Shown here piece after piece: positions 9,739 through 18,526 of a DNA stretch of 64,000 nucleotides (positions are counted from its first letter, which is position 1; each line of letters begins with the position of its first letter). The DNA is taken from NCBI GenBank assembly GCA_963826795.1, contig CAWGYT010000009.1:1-64000 (forward strand), in the 5' to 3' direction. The position numbers and the translations under genes are program-made. The notes under the pieces are model-generated. The model was not told the origin of the DNA, ran no database searches, and worked only from the letters and a program-made list of their open reading frames with translations. The DNA is from CAWGYT01 sp963826795. GTDB taxonomy: Bacteria > Planctomycetota > Planctomycetia > Pirellulales > Pirellulaceae.

Positions 9739-9926
9739 CTACTGGGGCACACCGCGAAGCATCACACCGTTGAAATCCGTAGCCCGACGGAGCGCCAGGA
9801 GCGCCGCCAACTTGGAACTGGAGCTACTGCTCTTGGCGTACGGTGCTCTGAGTTTCTTCAGGCAACGAAGCCAGCGAACAATCATCCGTTCGAGGACAAA
9901 ACGGCGACAAATCAAACGCCCACACG
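9739..9926 (-). pseudogene. C-terminal remnant of an unrecognised gene
   Basis: On the minus strand a frame of about 62 codons runs from the edge of the repeat element at 9927 to a TAG at 9739. It reads like coding sequence (for example RRFVLERMIVRWLRCLKKL and LAALLALRRATDFNGV). No start is present because the repeat element sits at its upstream end. I do not recognise the family; a decayed transposase is possible. Confidence 0.3.
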
Positions 9927-10210
9927 GGGCGCGGCGGGGTCAGATCCGTTTTCTGGTGTCAACTTCGCGTGCGACGCGGGATTACGGGCAGTGGAAAACA
10001 GCGGCCTCGCTGGATCGAACGTGTCGGTGCGGCAAAGTTATCAACGGCGAGACCCGAGCAAGTCCAGCGGGACAATTGCTGCTCAATTGCCGCAACCTAA
10101 TTCGCCGACCGAACACCGTACGTTCGATGCCAAGCTAAATCACGCTCGCAGGGCGAACGCCGCGGGCGAGACCTGCTAAACACCAGATACCCGATCTGAC
10201 CCCGAAGCAC
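9927..10210 (-). repeat. GGGGTCAGATC-bounded non-coding element, copy A
   Basis: About 284 bp. One end reads GGCGGGGTCAGATCC and the other GATCTGACCCCGAAGCAC, so the termini are inverted (GGGGTCAGATC / GATCTGACCCC). Near-identical copies occur at 11088-11368 and 18221-18492 in the opposite orientation. The interior holds no conserved reading frame. The termini resemble ends seen beside REP-associated (Y1-type) transposases, so it may be a MITE-like element mobilised in trans. Confidence 0.75.
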
Positions 10211-10284
10211 GATGCGCGGAAAAAAGGATTTTTTTCGTGGGGCGGCGATGGGGGGCGGGAAAAGCCCTTAGCTGACCAGTCATC

Positions 10285-10573
10285 GCTTCGACCGACACGG
10301 GGTCGGCGGGGACCTGGGGGGCGTGCGCGGCGGCGGTTAGCTGGCCAGTCATCGCTTCCACCGACGCGGGGTCGGTGGAGGCAGTCACTGGCGACGGAGG
10401 GTCGCTGGAGGCAGTGCCGAGGGCGGGTCGGCCCCGCAGCTTGTCAGTCATTGCTCCACCGACGCGGGGTCGGTGGAGGCGGCTCCGAACCGAGTCAGGG
10501 TCAGTGGAAGCGGTCACTGGCGACACCGCGTGAGTCGTCGCGGCTCCCCACCGACCCGGGGTCGGTGGAAGCG
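10285..10573. repeat. cluster of four REP-like palindromic units
   Basis: Four imperfect palindromes built on CACCGACGCGGGGTCGGTGG: about 10285-10311, 10354-10381, 10452-10480 and 10545-10573. The first two share a longer flank (CAGTCATCGCTTC). Degenerate partial units lie between them near 10380-10410 and 10484-10523. No gene is present. Confidence 0.6.
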
Positions 10574-10822
10574 ATGATTGATAGTTCCAGATAGTTCCAG
10601 ACGGTCTACGATTTCCGCTGGCGACTTCGGGCGGGGAAACGGGAATGCCGTCCCATCGTGCCCCTCGTGAGTTTCACGCGAAGGGTGGGCAGAGGCCTGG
10701 CGGGCGCGGACGGGAGATGGAATGTAGACCGTCTCAATCCTGTTCAATCCTGTTCCATGCGCAATCAAGGTTGAGAGCAAAGTTGGGTGTCTGGATCTTT
10801 TTATAACTCCTTGATCCCTGTA
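10574..10822. other. non-coding DNA with a distant inverted repeat
   Basis: GACGGTCTAC at 10600-10609 is matched by GTAGACCGTC at 10724-10733. Short direct repeats flank each arm (GATAGTTCCA twice; CAATCCTGTT twice). No coding sequence recognised; it could be the ends of a decayed small mobile element. Confidence 0.35.
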
Positions 10823-11087
10823 CGAGCACGGCTTCGACGCTTCGGACGATGCCACCCGCCGCGCCAAAGGGCGTGCGGCGAAGTGTCGGCGGCCGATATG
10901 ATCGACGCCGGTTCGTTGCCCGGCTAACCGTCGGCGATTCTTCTTGCGGTACCTGGGCGACCGCCGCTCGTAGACTATTTCTACGGACTGGATGGGGCAG
11001 GCACCGGCTGTGCGTCGGGTACACTGGGGGTCGTTTCGGCTTCACGCACTGAGAGATCGGCGTCGATGACCCGGTACCGCTTCCCAT
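10823..11087. pseudogene. 265-bp duplicate of the anti-sigma module gene 3' end
   Basis: Matches 21086-21350 along its full 265 bp without gaps, with about nine mismatches counted by eye. It contains the last 37 or so codons of the minus-strand module gene ending at 21238 plus 150 bp downstream of it. The copy stops exactly where repeat element B begins (11088). Confidence 0.8.
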
Positions 11088-11368
11088 GTGCTTCGGGGTC
11101 AGATCGGGTATCTGGTGTTTAGCAGGTCTCGCCCGCGGCGTTCGCCCTTCGAGCGTGATTTAGCTTGGCATCGAACGTACGGTGTTCGGTCGGCGAATTA
11201 GGTTGCGGCAATTGAACAGCAAGTGTCCCGCTGGACTTGCTCGAGTCTCGCCGTTGATAACTTTGCGCCGACACGTTCGATCCAGCGAGGCCGCTGTTTT
11301 CCACTGCCCGTAATCCCGCGTCGCACGCGAAGTTGACACCAGAAAACGGATCTGACCCCGCCGCGCCC
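11088..11368 (+). repeat. GGGGTCAGATC-bounded non-coding element, copy B
   Basis: About 281 bp, starting GTGCTTCGGGGTCAGATC and ending GGATCTGACCCCGCCGCG. It is nearly identical to copy A but inverted, so A and B bracket the 10.2-11.1 kb segment as a large inverted repeat. Its left edge abuts the duplicated gene fragment. Confidence 0.75.
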
Positions 11369-11441
11369 GTATGCAGTCCAACTGATGGCGCCGGGGTGGC
11401 TCGTGGTGACTAATGCGAGTTCAGGTCAAGATTCTGGATAG

Positions 11442-11503
11442 CTGACCAACCTGCAGACGCTCCGGGTGTTCGACAATTAAATCACGAGCATCGAGCTTTC
11501 GGG
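11442..11503 (+). pseudogene. leucine-rich-repeat gene remnant
   Basis: The frame from 11442 reads LTNLQTLRVFDN, a stop, then ITSIELSG, which fits one LRR unit interrupted by a stop codon. A G10 homopolymer follows. Only about 20 codons are recognisable, so this is a short decayed fragment. Confidence 0.4.
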
Positions 11504-11645
11504 GGGGGGGATGAGCGAGAACTGTTACTGAAATTGCCATGAGAACCTGTTAAGATACCTACGGTTCTCCCACGCAGCGATGGTAAAACTTATCCGCTGC
11601 TCGCCGCATGGCTATTAGTCGGAAAGAGTCAAGGGACGATCAGCG

Positions 11646-14600
11646 ATGCTTTTAAAAGTGATTCTAAGCGGTGCGTTCGTCTGCTGCTGTGGGCTGGCCC
11701 ATGGAGATATCAAGCATTGGCAGACTGGAGAAACGATTGCGGGAACAGAAAGCGTCACTCTCGGGCCTGGCATTCAGCTGTCCGATTGGAACAATGGGGA
11801 GCGAAACCTTCGATTTGCCGTCTTCAGTCAGGTGGACCTTACGGCTGCAAGTTTTGATCGTAGCTGGCTCGATAATTCACATTTCTGGCGGTCAAACCTA
11901 ACGGACGCTTCCCTACAATCAGCGATACTCACAAATGCGGACCTGAGCTTTGCCAGCCTCACGAACGCGGTCCTGATTTCGGCGAGACTCACAGACGCTT
12001 TTCTTGTTGGGGCAAGGCTAACCGGTGCCAATCTCACAGACGTTTCCCTGAATGGGGCGCGGCTGAGGGACGCAGATCTGACGAATGCGAACCTGACGAG
12101 GGCGGACCTCACAAACGCCAACCTGGATGACGTTATTCTAGATTCTGCGACGCTGACAGAAGCCAACATGGCAAACGCAATCCTTCAGGATGCTTCCCTA
12201 ATCTCAGCGAGCTTGACCGGAGCCAACCTCGCAAATGCTTCTCTGAGCGGAGCCGAGCTGCAGAGCGCTGATCTGACGAACGCCAGCCTAGCGAACGCCG
12301 ATCTCACTCATGCCAATCTCGCGCTCGCGACGCTAGAGAATGTCGACCTTACAGGAGCAGTCGTCAGAGACGCCGGCTTTGGAAGTACGGTTTCGCGAGG
12401 ATTCACTAAGGAGCAACTGTATTCCACGGCCAGCTACCAAAGCAAGAATCTGCAAGGCATACAGCTTGGGGGTAACGACCTGTCACAATGGGACTTCACC
12501 AACCAAGATCTCATGGGTGGCAACCTTCGCAACGCTGACCTGAGGCGAGCGACGCTTACGAGAACTAACTTAACGAGGGTCGACGTCAGTTTCGCGAGCT
12601 TTGGGACGGGGTTGACCAAGGAGCAGTTGTATACCACGGCCAGCTACCAAAGCAAGAATCTGCAAAGCATACGGCTTGAGAGTAACGACTTGACATCGTG
12701 GGACCTTAGCGGCCAGGACCTCTCGAACGCTTTCTTGAAGTCAACGATTCTGGCGAATGCTTCCCTTGATTCGGCCACACTGATTGCCGCCAACCTGAGT
12801 GGAGCCAACCTCGCGGATGCTTCTCTGAGCGGAGCCGGGCTGCGGAGCGCTGATCTGACGAACGCCAGCCTAGTGAACGCCGATCTCACTCATGCCGATC
12901 TCGCGCTCGCGACGCTAGAGAATGTCGACCTTACAGGAGCAGTCATCAGAGACGCCGGCTTTGTGAGTACCACCTCGCACGGCTTCACAAGGGAGCATTT
13001 GTATTCCACAGCTAGTTACCAAAACAAGAGCCTGCAGGGAATTGGACTTGACGGTAACGACTTGTCATCCTGGGACTTCAGTGGTCAAGACCTCACGGGC
13101 GCTTCTCTCGGTTCAAAGAGCCCAGCCGTTACGGAAACGAATCTGACGAATGCCAGCTTGGCGGGGGCCGACCTCACGAACGTTTCACTGCGTGAAGCTC
13201 GGCTGTCGAACGCCAGTTTGTCAGGCGCCGTGCTAACGGGAGCGAACCTTAGAAACACTACGCTCAGTGGCTTCACAAAAGAGCAGCTGTATTCCACCGC
13301 AAGCTACCAAGACAAGAATCTTCAGGGAATGGTGCTTGACGACAATAACCTGTCATCGTGGGACTTTAGCGGTCAGGATCTTACGAACGCTTCACTAGAC
13401 TCGACGACGCTGAAGGACGCGAATCTGACAGGTGCGGTGCTGACGGGAGCGAACCTTAGAAACACTACGCTCAGTGGCTTCACAAAAGAGCAGCTGTATT
13501 CCACCGCAAGCTACCAAAACAAGAATCTTCAGGGAATGGTGCTTGACGACAATAACCTGTCATCGTGGGACTTTAGCGGTCAGGATCTTATGAACGCTTC
13601 ACTAGACTCGACGACGCTGAAGGACGCGAATCTGACAGGTGCGGTGCTGACGGGAGCGAGCCTTCGGGATACTACTATCGGAAACTTTTTTAGCGGTGGC
13701 TTCACTAAAGAGCAGCTGTATTCCACCGCAAGCTACCAAAACAAGAATCTGAAACGTATAGACCTTACTGACAACAGTCTGAGGTCGTGGGACTTTAGCG
13801 GTCAGGATCTCACGAACGCTTCCCTCGGGACACTCCTCGAGAACGCCAACTTTGCGGGAGCCAACCTCACAAACGTTTCCCTCAGCGGAATACTCACGGA
13901 CGCAAACCTGACAGGCGCGGTGGTGACAGGAGCGAGTTTTAAAAATGCTACGCGCAGTGGCTTCACAAAGGAGCAGCTGTATTCCACTGCGAGCTACCAA
14001 GACAGGAATATGAAGGGAATTGTGCTTGACGGTAACAACCTGCGGTCGTGGGACTTTAGCGGCCAGGATCTCACAGGCGCGTCCCTGTCTCTGGCGAATT
14101 TGAGTGGAGTTGATTTTTCTAATGCGAATCTATTCGGCGTAGATTTGCGCGGCGCCAGCGGTTTCTCACCAGACGCCTCGACGATAACTCGAAATATGAT
14201 TTGGACTAACGGCCAAATGCGCGGGCTGGAAGTCCGTGCGGGCGAGCACTTGTCTCTTCCTGAAAAAAAAGACTTCAAGATAGTCGTTGATTCGTTCGCA
14301 ATTGCCGATGGTGGAACTCTTGAATTCGGTATCTCCACCGGTGTGGGTTTCTCAAATCGCTCCCCTCTCGCAGTAGCAGCCAGAATCCCAGTGGAGCTTG
14401 GAGGATTGTTGCGAGTTGTGTTGGAGCACAGTGATGCGTCTTTGGGCTTACTGCGCGTTTTCGATCTATTTGAATGGCGAACTCCGCTAGAACCCGACAA
14501 TGTCTTCTCGCGTCTTGAACTTCCAGCAGGGGCTTGGGACGTATCACAACTTTATACCGTCGGCCAGATCAGGTTGGCTGATCCCTACCGAAATGACGGC

Positions 14601-15029
14601 GATTTCGACGTCGACGGAATGCTGGAGATCGAGGATGTCGACCGGTTGTCAGCAGCGATCCGAGTTGGACGTGATCTGTCGTACGACGTCAACGGAGATC
14701 GGGTGCTAGACCAAGCTGACCGCGTGTCTTGGATAAGTGACATCATGAAAACGTACTTCGGCGACGCCAACCTCGACGGCGAATTCAACAGCGGAGACTT
14801 GGTGGATGTGTTTACGGCCGGCGAGTACGAAGACGCGATCGCCCTCAACTCCGGCTGGGCCGAAGGGGATTTCGATGGTGACGGCGACTTCACTTCGGGC
14901 GATCTTGTGACGGCGTTTCAGGACGGCGGTTATGAGCTGGGGCCGCGTTCGCCCGCCGCTGTGCCCGAGCCTGGCGCGTGCTTGCTCGTGGCACTCGCTG
15001 CGGGACTTGTCTGCTTGCGCGTTCGCTGA
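11646..15029 (+). CDS. giant pentapeptide-repeat surface protein with dockerin-like and PEP-CTERM ends
   Basis: 1127 residues. A signal peptide (about 1-21, ending LAHGD) is followed by some 800 residues of A(D/N)LxX pentapeptide repeats, which fold as a right-handed quadrilateral beta-helix. Within these, a cassette of about 41 residues starting GFTKEQLYSTASYQ and ending SWDFSGQDL occurs seven times, and successive copies share long identical DNA, so it grew by internal duplication. A beta-rich domain, a dockerin-like calcium-loop region (GDANLDGEFNSGDLVDVF... and GDFDGDGDFTSGDLV) and a PEP-CTERM tail (VPEPGACLLVALAAGL, then RVR) follow. It is probably exported and sorted by the exosortase system. 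Function unknown. A hairpin follows at 15058. Confidence 0.85.
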   Translation: MLLKVILSGAFVCCCGLAHGDIKHWQTGETIAGTESVTLGPGIQLSDWNNGERNLRFAVFSQVDLTAASFDRSWLDNSHFWRSNLTDASLQSAILTNADLSFASLTNAVLISARLTDAFLVGARLTGANLTDVSLNGARLRDADLTNANLTRADLTNANLDDVILDSATLTEANMANAILQDASLISASLTGANLANASLSGAELQSADLTNASLANADLTHANLALATLENVDLTGAVVRDAGFGSTVSRGFTKEQLYSTASYQSKNLQGIQLGGNDLSQWDFTNQDLMGGNLRNADLRRATLTRTNLTRVDVSFASFGTGLTKEQLYTTASYQSKNLQSIRLESNDLTSWDLSGQDLSNAFLKSTILANASLDSATLIAANLSGANLADASLSGAGLRSADLTNASLVNADLTHADLALATLENVDLTGAVIRDAGFVSTTSHGFTREHLYSTASYQNKSLQGIGLDGNDLSSWDFSGQDLTGASLGSKSPAVTETNLTNASLAGADLTNVSLREARLSNASLSGAVLTGANLRNTTLSGFTKEQLYSTASYQDKNLQGMVLDDNNLSSWDFSGQDLTNASLDSTTLKDANLTGAVLTGANLRNTTLSGFTKEQLYSTASYQNKNLQGMVLDDNNLSSWDFSGQDLMNASLDSTTLKDANLTGAVLTGASLRDTTIGNFFSGGFTKEQLYSTASYQNKNLKRIDLTDNSLRSWDFSGQDLTNASLGTLLENANFAGANLTNVSLSGILTDANLTGAVVTGASFKNATRSGFTKEQLYSTASYQDRNMKGIVLDGNNLRSWDFSGQDLTGASLSLANLSGVDFSNANLFGVDLRGASGFSPDASTITRNMIWTNGQMRGLEVRAGEHLSLPEKKDFKIVVDSFAIADGGTLEFGISTGVGFSNRSPLAVAARIPVELGGLLRVVLEHSDASLGLLRVFDLFEWRTPLEPDNVFSRLELPAGAWDVSQLYTVGQIRLADPYRNDGDFDVDGMLEIEDVDRLSAAIRVGRDLSYDVNGDRVLDQADRVSWISDIMKTYFGDANLDGEFNSGDLVDVFTAGEYEDAIALNSGWAEGDFDGDGDFTSGDLVTAFQDGGYELGPRSPAAVPEPGACLLVALAAGLVCLRVR

Positions 15030-15057
15030 GTTCAGCAGTCCTTCGTCCAGATCCGTC

Positions 15058-15090
15058 AACGGACGCCAGCGACGATGTCCGGCGTCCGTT
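15058..15090 (+). terminator. hairpin after the pentapeptide-repeat gene
   Basis: AACGGACGCC (15058-15067) pairs perfectly with GGCGTCCGTT (15081-15090) around a 13-nt loop, 28 bp after the stop. There is no T-run, so it may act as a terminator or 3' stabiliser. Confidence 0.5.
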
Positions 15091-15161
15091 ATTACGCCTT
15101 CGACTACGTTCGGCGGGCAACGACTCCAAGGCCCTGGTCATCGCCGCCCTGCTGGACGACG

Positions 15162-15210
15162 CCGCGATCAGGACAAACCCCAATTTGGCCAACGAAGGTC
15201 CTGATCGCGG
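15162..15210. repeat. perfect 13-bp inverted repeat in intergenic DNA
   Basis: CCGCGATCAGGAC (15162-15174) and GTCCTGATCGCGG (15198-15210) with a 23-nt centre. It lies 53 bp downstream of the STAS-like gene (which reads leftwards), so it could terminate that gene. Confidence 0.45.
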
Positions 15211-15262
15211 CCGAAGTGCGGAACCCAGGAATGTCCCTAACGGTTCCGGTTCGTCCAATTGC

Positions 15263-15748
15263 CTAGTCAAGATTCGTCGTGCTCGCTGCCGCTGCGCGTG
15301 GCAACTGGTTCGCTCCCAGGACGAACAATCGGCGGTTCTGCTCGGCGAGGTATCGCTCCATGGCATGGATCATGTTCCAGAAGCCAGGTGTCACCGTGCG
15401 GACGTCGGTGAGGTCCACGAGGAGATCACCGTCGCGGAAGCGGGCACTCCCGTAGAGTTGCACGGAAAGGATCCCCAAGTGCTCCTCGTCCAACTCGCCG
15501 TCGGCGTTCACCGCCGGTTCAATCCACGACCCGGGACGAGCGGACGACAAATCCCCGCGGGTGTCGCGCCGGCCTGGCACGCGCCTCGTCGACGTGTCCA
15601 GCGGACGCGTGTCATTTCCGTTCACCGGCGTCTCTTGCTGTCGCGACGGGGTACGACGAACGGGAAGATGTCTTGCCAGGAAGTGCTCCGTGTCCTGGAT
15701 CATCTGTCGTCGTTGGGTTGCATGGCGAGTCGTCCTGACGTTGGTCAT
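15263..15748 (-). CDS. STAS-like domain protein
   Basis: 161 residues from the ATG at 15748, which has GGAG eight bases upstream. The first 90 residues are polar and arginine-rich. The last 70 (LGILSVQLYGSARF, DLLVDLTDVRTVTPGFW, RRLFVLGAN) have the beta-alpha pattern of a STAS/anti-anti-sigma domain, with TVTPGFW where the phosphorylatable serine region would be (DxSG is not present). It may be a divergent partner-switch protein. No kinase or phosphatase partner is adjacent, although a truncated Ser/Thr kinase lies to the right. Confidence 0.5.
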   Translation of the reverse strand: MTNVRTTRHATQRRQMIQDTEHFLARHLPVRRTPSRQQETPVNGNDTRPLDTSTRRVPGRRDTRGDLSSARPGSWIEPAVNADGELDEEHLGILSVQLYGSARFRDGDLLVDLTDVRTVTPGFWNMIHAMERYLAEQNRRLFVLGANQLPRAAAASTTNLD

Positions 15749-16128
15749 CTCGTGGGCTCCTGTCGGTTTGAGTGACTGAATTGACCTGTCCCGTGACATG
15801 ACCGAGCCCGAAGTGATTCTCTGCGCTGCAAGGCAGAGAAATCCTGTTCGGCTGAAGAGGCGTGGGGCGACGTCGGTTCTCGGCGCGGTGCGACTCTCCA
15901 ATCCAGCACGGAGCCGCGGAGGGTCGCCTCGTTGGCTGTCCCGGATTCGACGTGGGAGACCTTGCGGGAAGAATCAAATAGAAAGCGCAGAGAACCCGCC
16001 TCAGCTTGGTTCTCAGTGGAAGGGCAGCCGCGCGTTGTGGCCGGCCTGGATCGGGACTACGCTGGTGGGGTTGGCAGATCTCCCCTTGATAACCGCCACG
16101 CTTTCCTCGCGCGGCCAGGGACATTTCC
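15749..16128. other. divergent intergenic region
   Basis: About 380 bp between the STAS-like gene (-) and the truncated kinase gene (+). No additional gene, hairpin or recognisable promoter was seen. Confidence 0.4.
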
Positions 16129-16632
16129 ATGAGTCAAGACCATCCTGAGCCGGACCCGGCAAGCACGGACGCCGACGATTCGGAATCGCGCTGCCAGCGG
16201 TTGCAGGCGGCGTGGGCGGCGTGGCTCGAGCGATCCGATCCGCAGACAACACGTCCCCCTCTGGGCGATTACCTGACCGGGCTGCAGGGCGAACCGCGGC
16301 GGCGACTGCTGGTGGCCCTGATCCGCCTGGATGCGTCCTCGCGGCGCAAGCTGGGTGAGGTACCGAGCATCCGCGACTACTTGCCAGTGGCGTCGAACGA
16401 TCTCTCCGCGATCGAAGAGGCTCTTTTCCTCAGCGCCGTGCACGTTGTCTCGAACGGTCCGGCACCGGCCGGCCAATCGGCAGGCGATGCGTCGGATGAG
16501 CCCGCGCCGCAGCGGATCGGCCGGTACGTGGTGCGGCGCCGCCTGGGCGAAGGCGGCTTCGGGACCGTTTATCTCGGCGAGGACGAGGGGCTGGCTCGGT
16601 CAGTGGCGATTAAGGAACCGCGCGACTATTAT
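16129..16632 (+). pseudogene. N-terminal fragment of a Ser/Thr protein kinase
   Basis: Starts at the ATG at 16129 (AGGG upstream). The first 130 residues are the acidic/charged leader common in planctomycete Ser/Thr kinases. The kinase domain begins with RIGRYVVRRRLGEGGFGTVYLG, containing the glycine-rich loop, and breaks off right after the VAIK lysine region, where the ISAzo13-type element begins (TIR from 16633). The remaining catalytic domain is not found on the far side of the element, so the gene was truncated and not merely interrupted. The visible open frame runs on to 16671 through element sequence. Confidence 0.8.
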
Positions 16633-17858
16633 TTACCGGATTTGAATGCTTCTCTCGGATGGATCTCATAGTTCCATTCGCCGTGGAATTCGTTGCGTTT
16701 GATGACACACTCTGAGAGGACATCATCGGATACCTTGATGCCCTTGCTGTAGTTCTTGCCATCAAGCCAAGCGTGAATCTCCAGGCCGGAAGCGGTACGT
16801 GTGTTACCGATGCTCGACACGACGACTTCGTGCGTCTCAAGCGGCACGCCTCGCCAATTCCTTGTGATGTGACAGAACAACCGGTGCTCGATCTTGTTCC
16901 ATTTGCTCGTCCCAGGTGGGTAGTGGCAAACTTCGATGATCAATCCCGTTTGATCGGCCAGACGCTGAAGCTCTAACTTCCAAAGTCGACTTCGTGAGCT
17001 ATTACTGCCTCCGCTGTCGGCAGTGATCAACAAACGTTTGCAGGACGGGTACCGTTTCTTGCCAAGCTTCTTCCACCACAAACGAATTGCCGCAACTGCA
17101 AACTCTGCGGTGTCGTGACTGATGCCGACTGACACGACGGCTTCATCACGGTGAATGTCATACACGCCGTAGGGCACGACCTTGCCTTTGGTCTTGTCTG
17201 GAAAATCGTGCGTATCTGTCTCTCGCGGCTGACGCTTCGGTTCGTACTCTTTGCCGACATTGCTCTTGTTTCCAAGGGTTTCTTTCTTTTTCGTGTCCAC
17301 AGACAATGCCGGTTCGCCACGATGTTTTCTCGCCTTCACGCGCACATTGATGTGCTCAAACTGGGCGTCGCGGTCCGGATGCTGCCTTCCCTCACGTGTC
17401 TTGCGGTTGCCCTGCAGGCTATACCCCAAGTCGACTAACAGGCCACGAACAGTCGATGCACCTACCTCAAACCCTTGTCTTCGTAGTTCCTCCGCGAGCG
17501 TCCGAGTGCTCTTGCATGTCCATCGCAGCGGATTGGTCGGCTCACCTCGAGTCGTTGGCGCAATCATCTTGTCCAATGCAGCAAGCAGCGACGGTTGCTC
17601 CGCCTTTCGTGATCGTCGACCCGCCCCTTGTCGACGTTGTCGCCCCAGCGGAGGAGATTGGCCGGATTCGAGTTCTTTGATTCCAGTACGAATGGTGCGA
17701 TCGGACATTCCGGTCGCTTCCGTGACCGCGGCAATACCACCGTGCCCCAACGATCTTGCTTCAATCGCGGCCCAGCGCCTGCGGCCGCGCTCATCCAACG
17801 ACTCCGCAAGGTTGACAAACTTCTCGCGAATCCATTCAACTACGTGTGCATCCGGCAT
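16629..17858 (-). CDS. ISAzo13-family transposase
   Basis: 409 residues, intact. The N-terminal helix-turn-helix region (GGIAAVTEATGMSDRTIRTG) and the catalytic region (LSVDTKKKE, LLITADSGGSNSSR, EVCHYPPGTSKWNKIEHRL) match ISAzo13 transposases, with the DDE acids in those three blocks. The stop codon lies at or just outside the left inverted repeat. No frame disruption was seen, so this copy may be active. Confidence 0.9.
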   Translation of the reverse strand: MPDAHVVEWIREKFVNLAESLDERGRRRWAAIEARSLGHGGIAAVTEATGMSDRTIRTGIKELESGQSPPLGRQRRQGAGRRSRKAEQPSLLAALDKMIAPTTRGEPTNPLRWTCKSTRTLAEELRRQGFEVGASTVRGLLVDLGYSLQGNRKTREGRQHPDRDAQFEHINVRVKARKHRGEPALSVDTKKKETLGNKSNVGKEYEPKRQPRETDTHDFPDKTKGKVVPYGVYDIHRDEAVVSVGISHDTAEFAVAAIRLWWKKLGKKRYPSCKRLLITADSGGSNSSRSRLWKLELQRLADQTGLIIEVCHYPPGTSKWNKIEHRLFCHITRNWRGVPLETHEVVVSSIGNTRTASGLEIHAWLDGKNYSKGIKVSDDVLSECVIKRNEFHGEWNYEIHPREAFKSGK

Positions 17859-17908
17859 GCATCCAAGTATTCACCAATCCCAGCAATCGACCAATACCAA
17901 TCCGGTAA
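16633..17908 (-). mobile_element. ISAzo13-family insertion sequence
   Basis: About 1.28 kb. The ends carry a short inverted repeat TTACCGGATT (16633-16642) / AATCCGGTAA (17899-17908); the true ends may extend a few bases further out, and no clear target duplication was seen. It carries one transposase gene on the minus strand. It sits at the break of a kinase gene. Confidence 0.7.
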
Positions 17909-17935
17909 GTTATTTCCGGCAAGGTCCTAACTCCT

Positions 17936-18090
17936 ATTCAGGGGGCGTCAACACAGTAACGTTAGGGAACTACACGCTACGAGTCCAGGACGAGGGTCGC
18001 GAGCTGCAGATCGGTGAGAAAATAATACTGCTTGGAGACGGAAAGCGAACTATTGTCATTCACGCGGATGGTTCAGCTGAGGAGCAATAG
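17936..18090 (+). pseudogene. C-terminal remnant of an unrecognised protein
   Basis: Just right of the ISAzo13 element a frame of about 50 codons ends at 18090 and reads like a beta-rich C-terminus (NTVTLGNYTLRVQDEGREL, IILLGDGKRTIVIHADG). It does not resemble a kinase. Its 5' part is missing, probably removed with the rest of the kinase gene during insertion or deletion. Confidence 0.35.
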
Positions 18091-18193
18091 TGAATCGACT
18101 TGTGCGATCCGGAGGGATGGAGTGGTGCCATACGATGGTCTCTGTTGCGTTCTGGGCGAAATCTAATGTGCGGTGCTTCGGGGGCGGTGCTTC

Positions 18194-18492
18194 GGGGTCA
18201 GATCGGGTATCTGGTGTCGGGTGCTTCGGGGTCAGATCGGGTATCTGGTGTTTAGCAGGTCTCGCCCGCGGCGTTCGCTCTTCGAGCGTGATTTGGCTTG
18301 GTCGAACGTACGGTGTTCGGTCGGCGAATTAGGTTGCGGCAATTGAACAGCAAGTGTCCCGCTGGACTTGCTCGAGTCTCGCCGTTGATGACGTTACGCG
18401 CCGACACGTTGGGTCCAGCGAGGCGGTTGTTTTCCACTACCCGTATTCCCGCGTCGCACGCGAACTTGACACCAGAAAACGGATCTGACCCC
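18194..18492 (+). repeat. GGGGTCAGATC-bounded non-coding element, copy C with a duplicated left end
   Basis: The full copy runs from about 18221 to 18492 and matches copies A and B. Its left end is present twice in tandem (GGGGTCAGATCGGGTATCTG at 18194 and again at 18228), preceded by a third shorter piece (GGTGCTTCGGGG near 18173). It directly precedes a gene with a missing N-terminus, which continues within 35 bp of the element. Confidence 0.75.
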
Positions 18493-18526
18493 GCCCCCCG
18501 ACCCCGCCCCCCGACCCCCGGCCCGG

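Noticed and set aside
15100..15262. Short reading frame GNDSKALVIAALLDDAAIRT
   Set aside because: Reads like protein but overlaps the 13-bp inverted repeat, has no start or end of its own, and matches no family I recognise.
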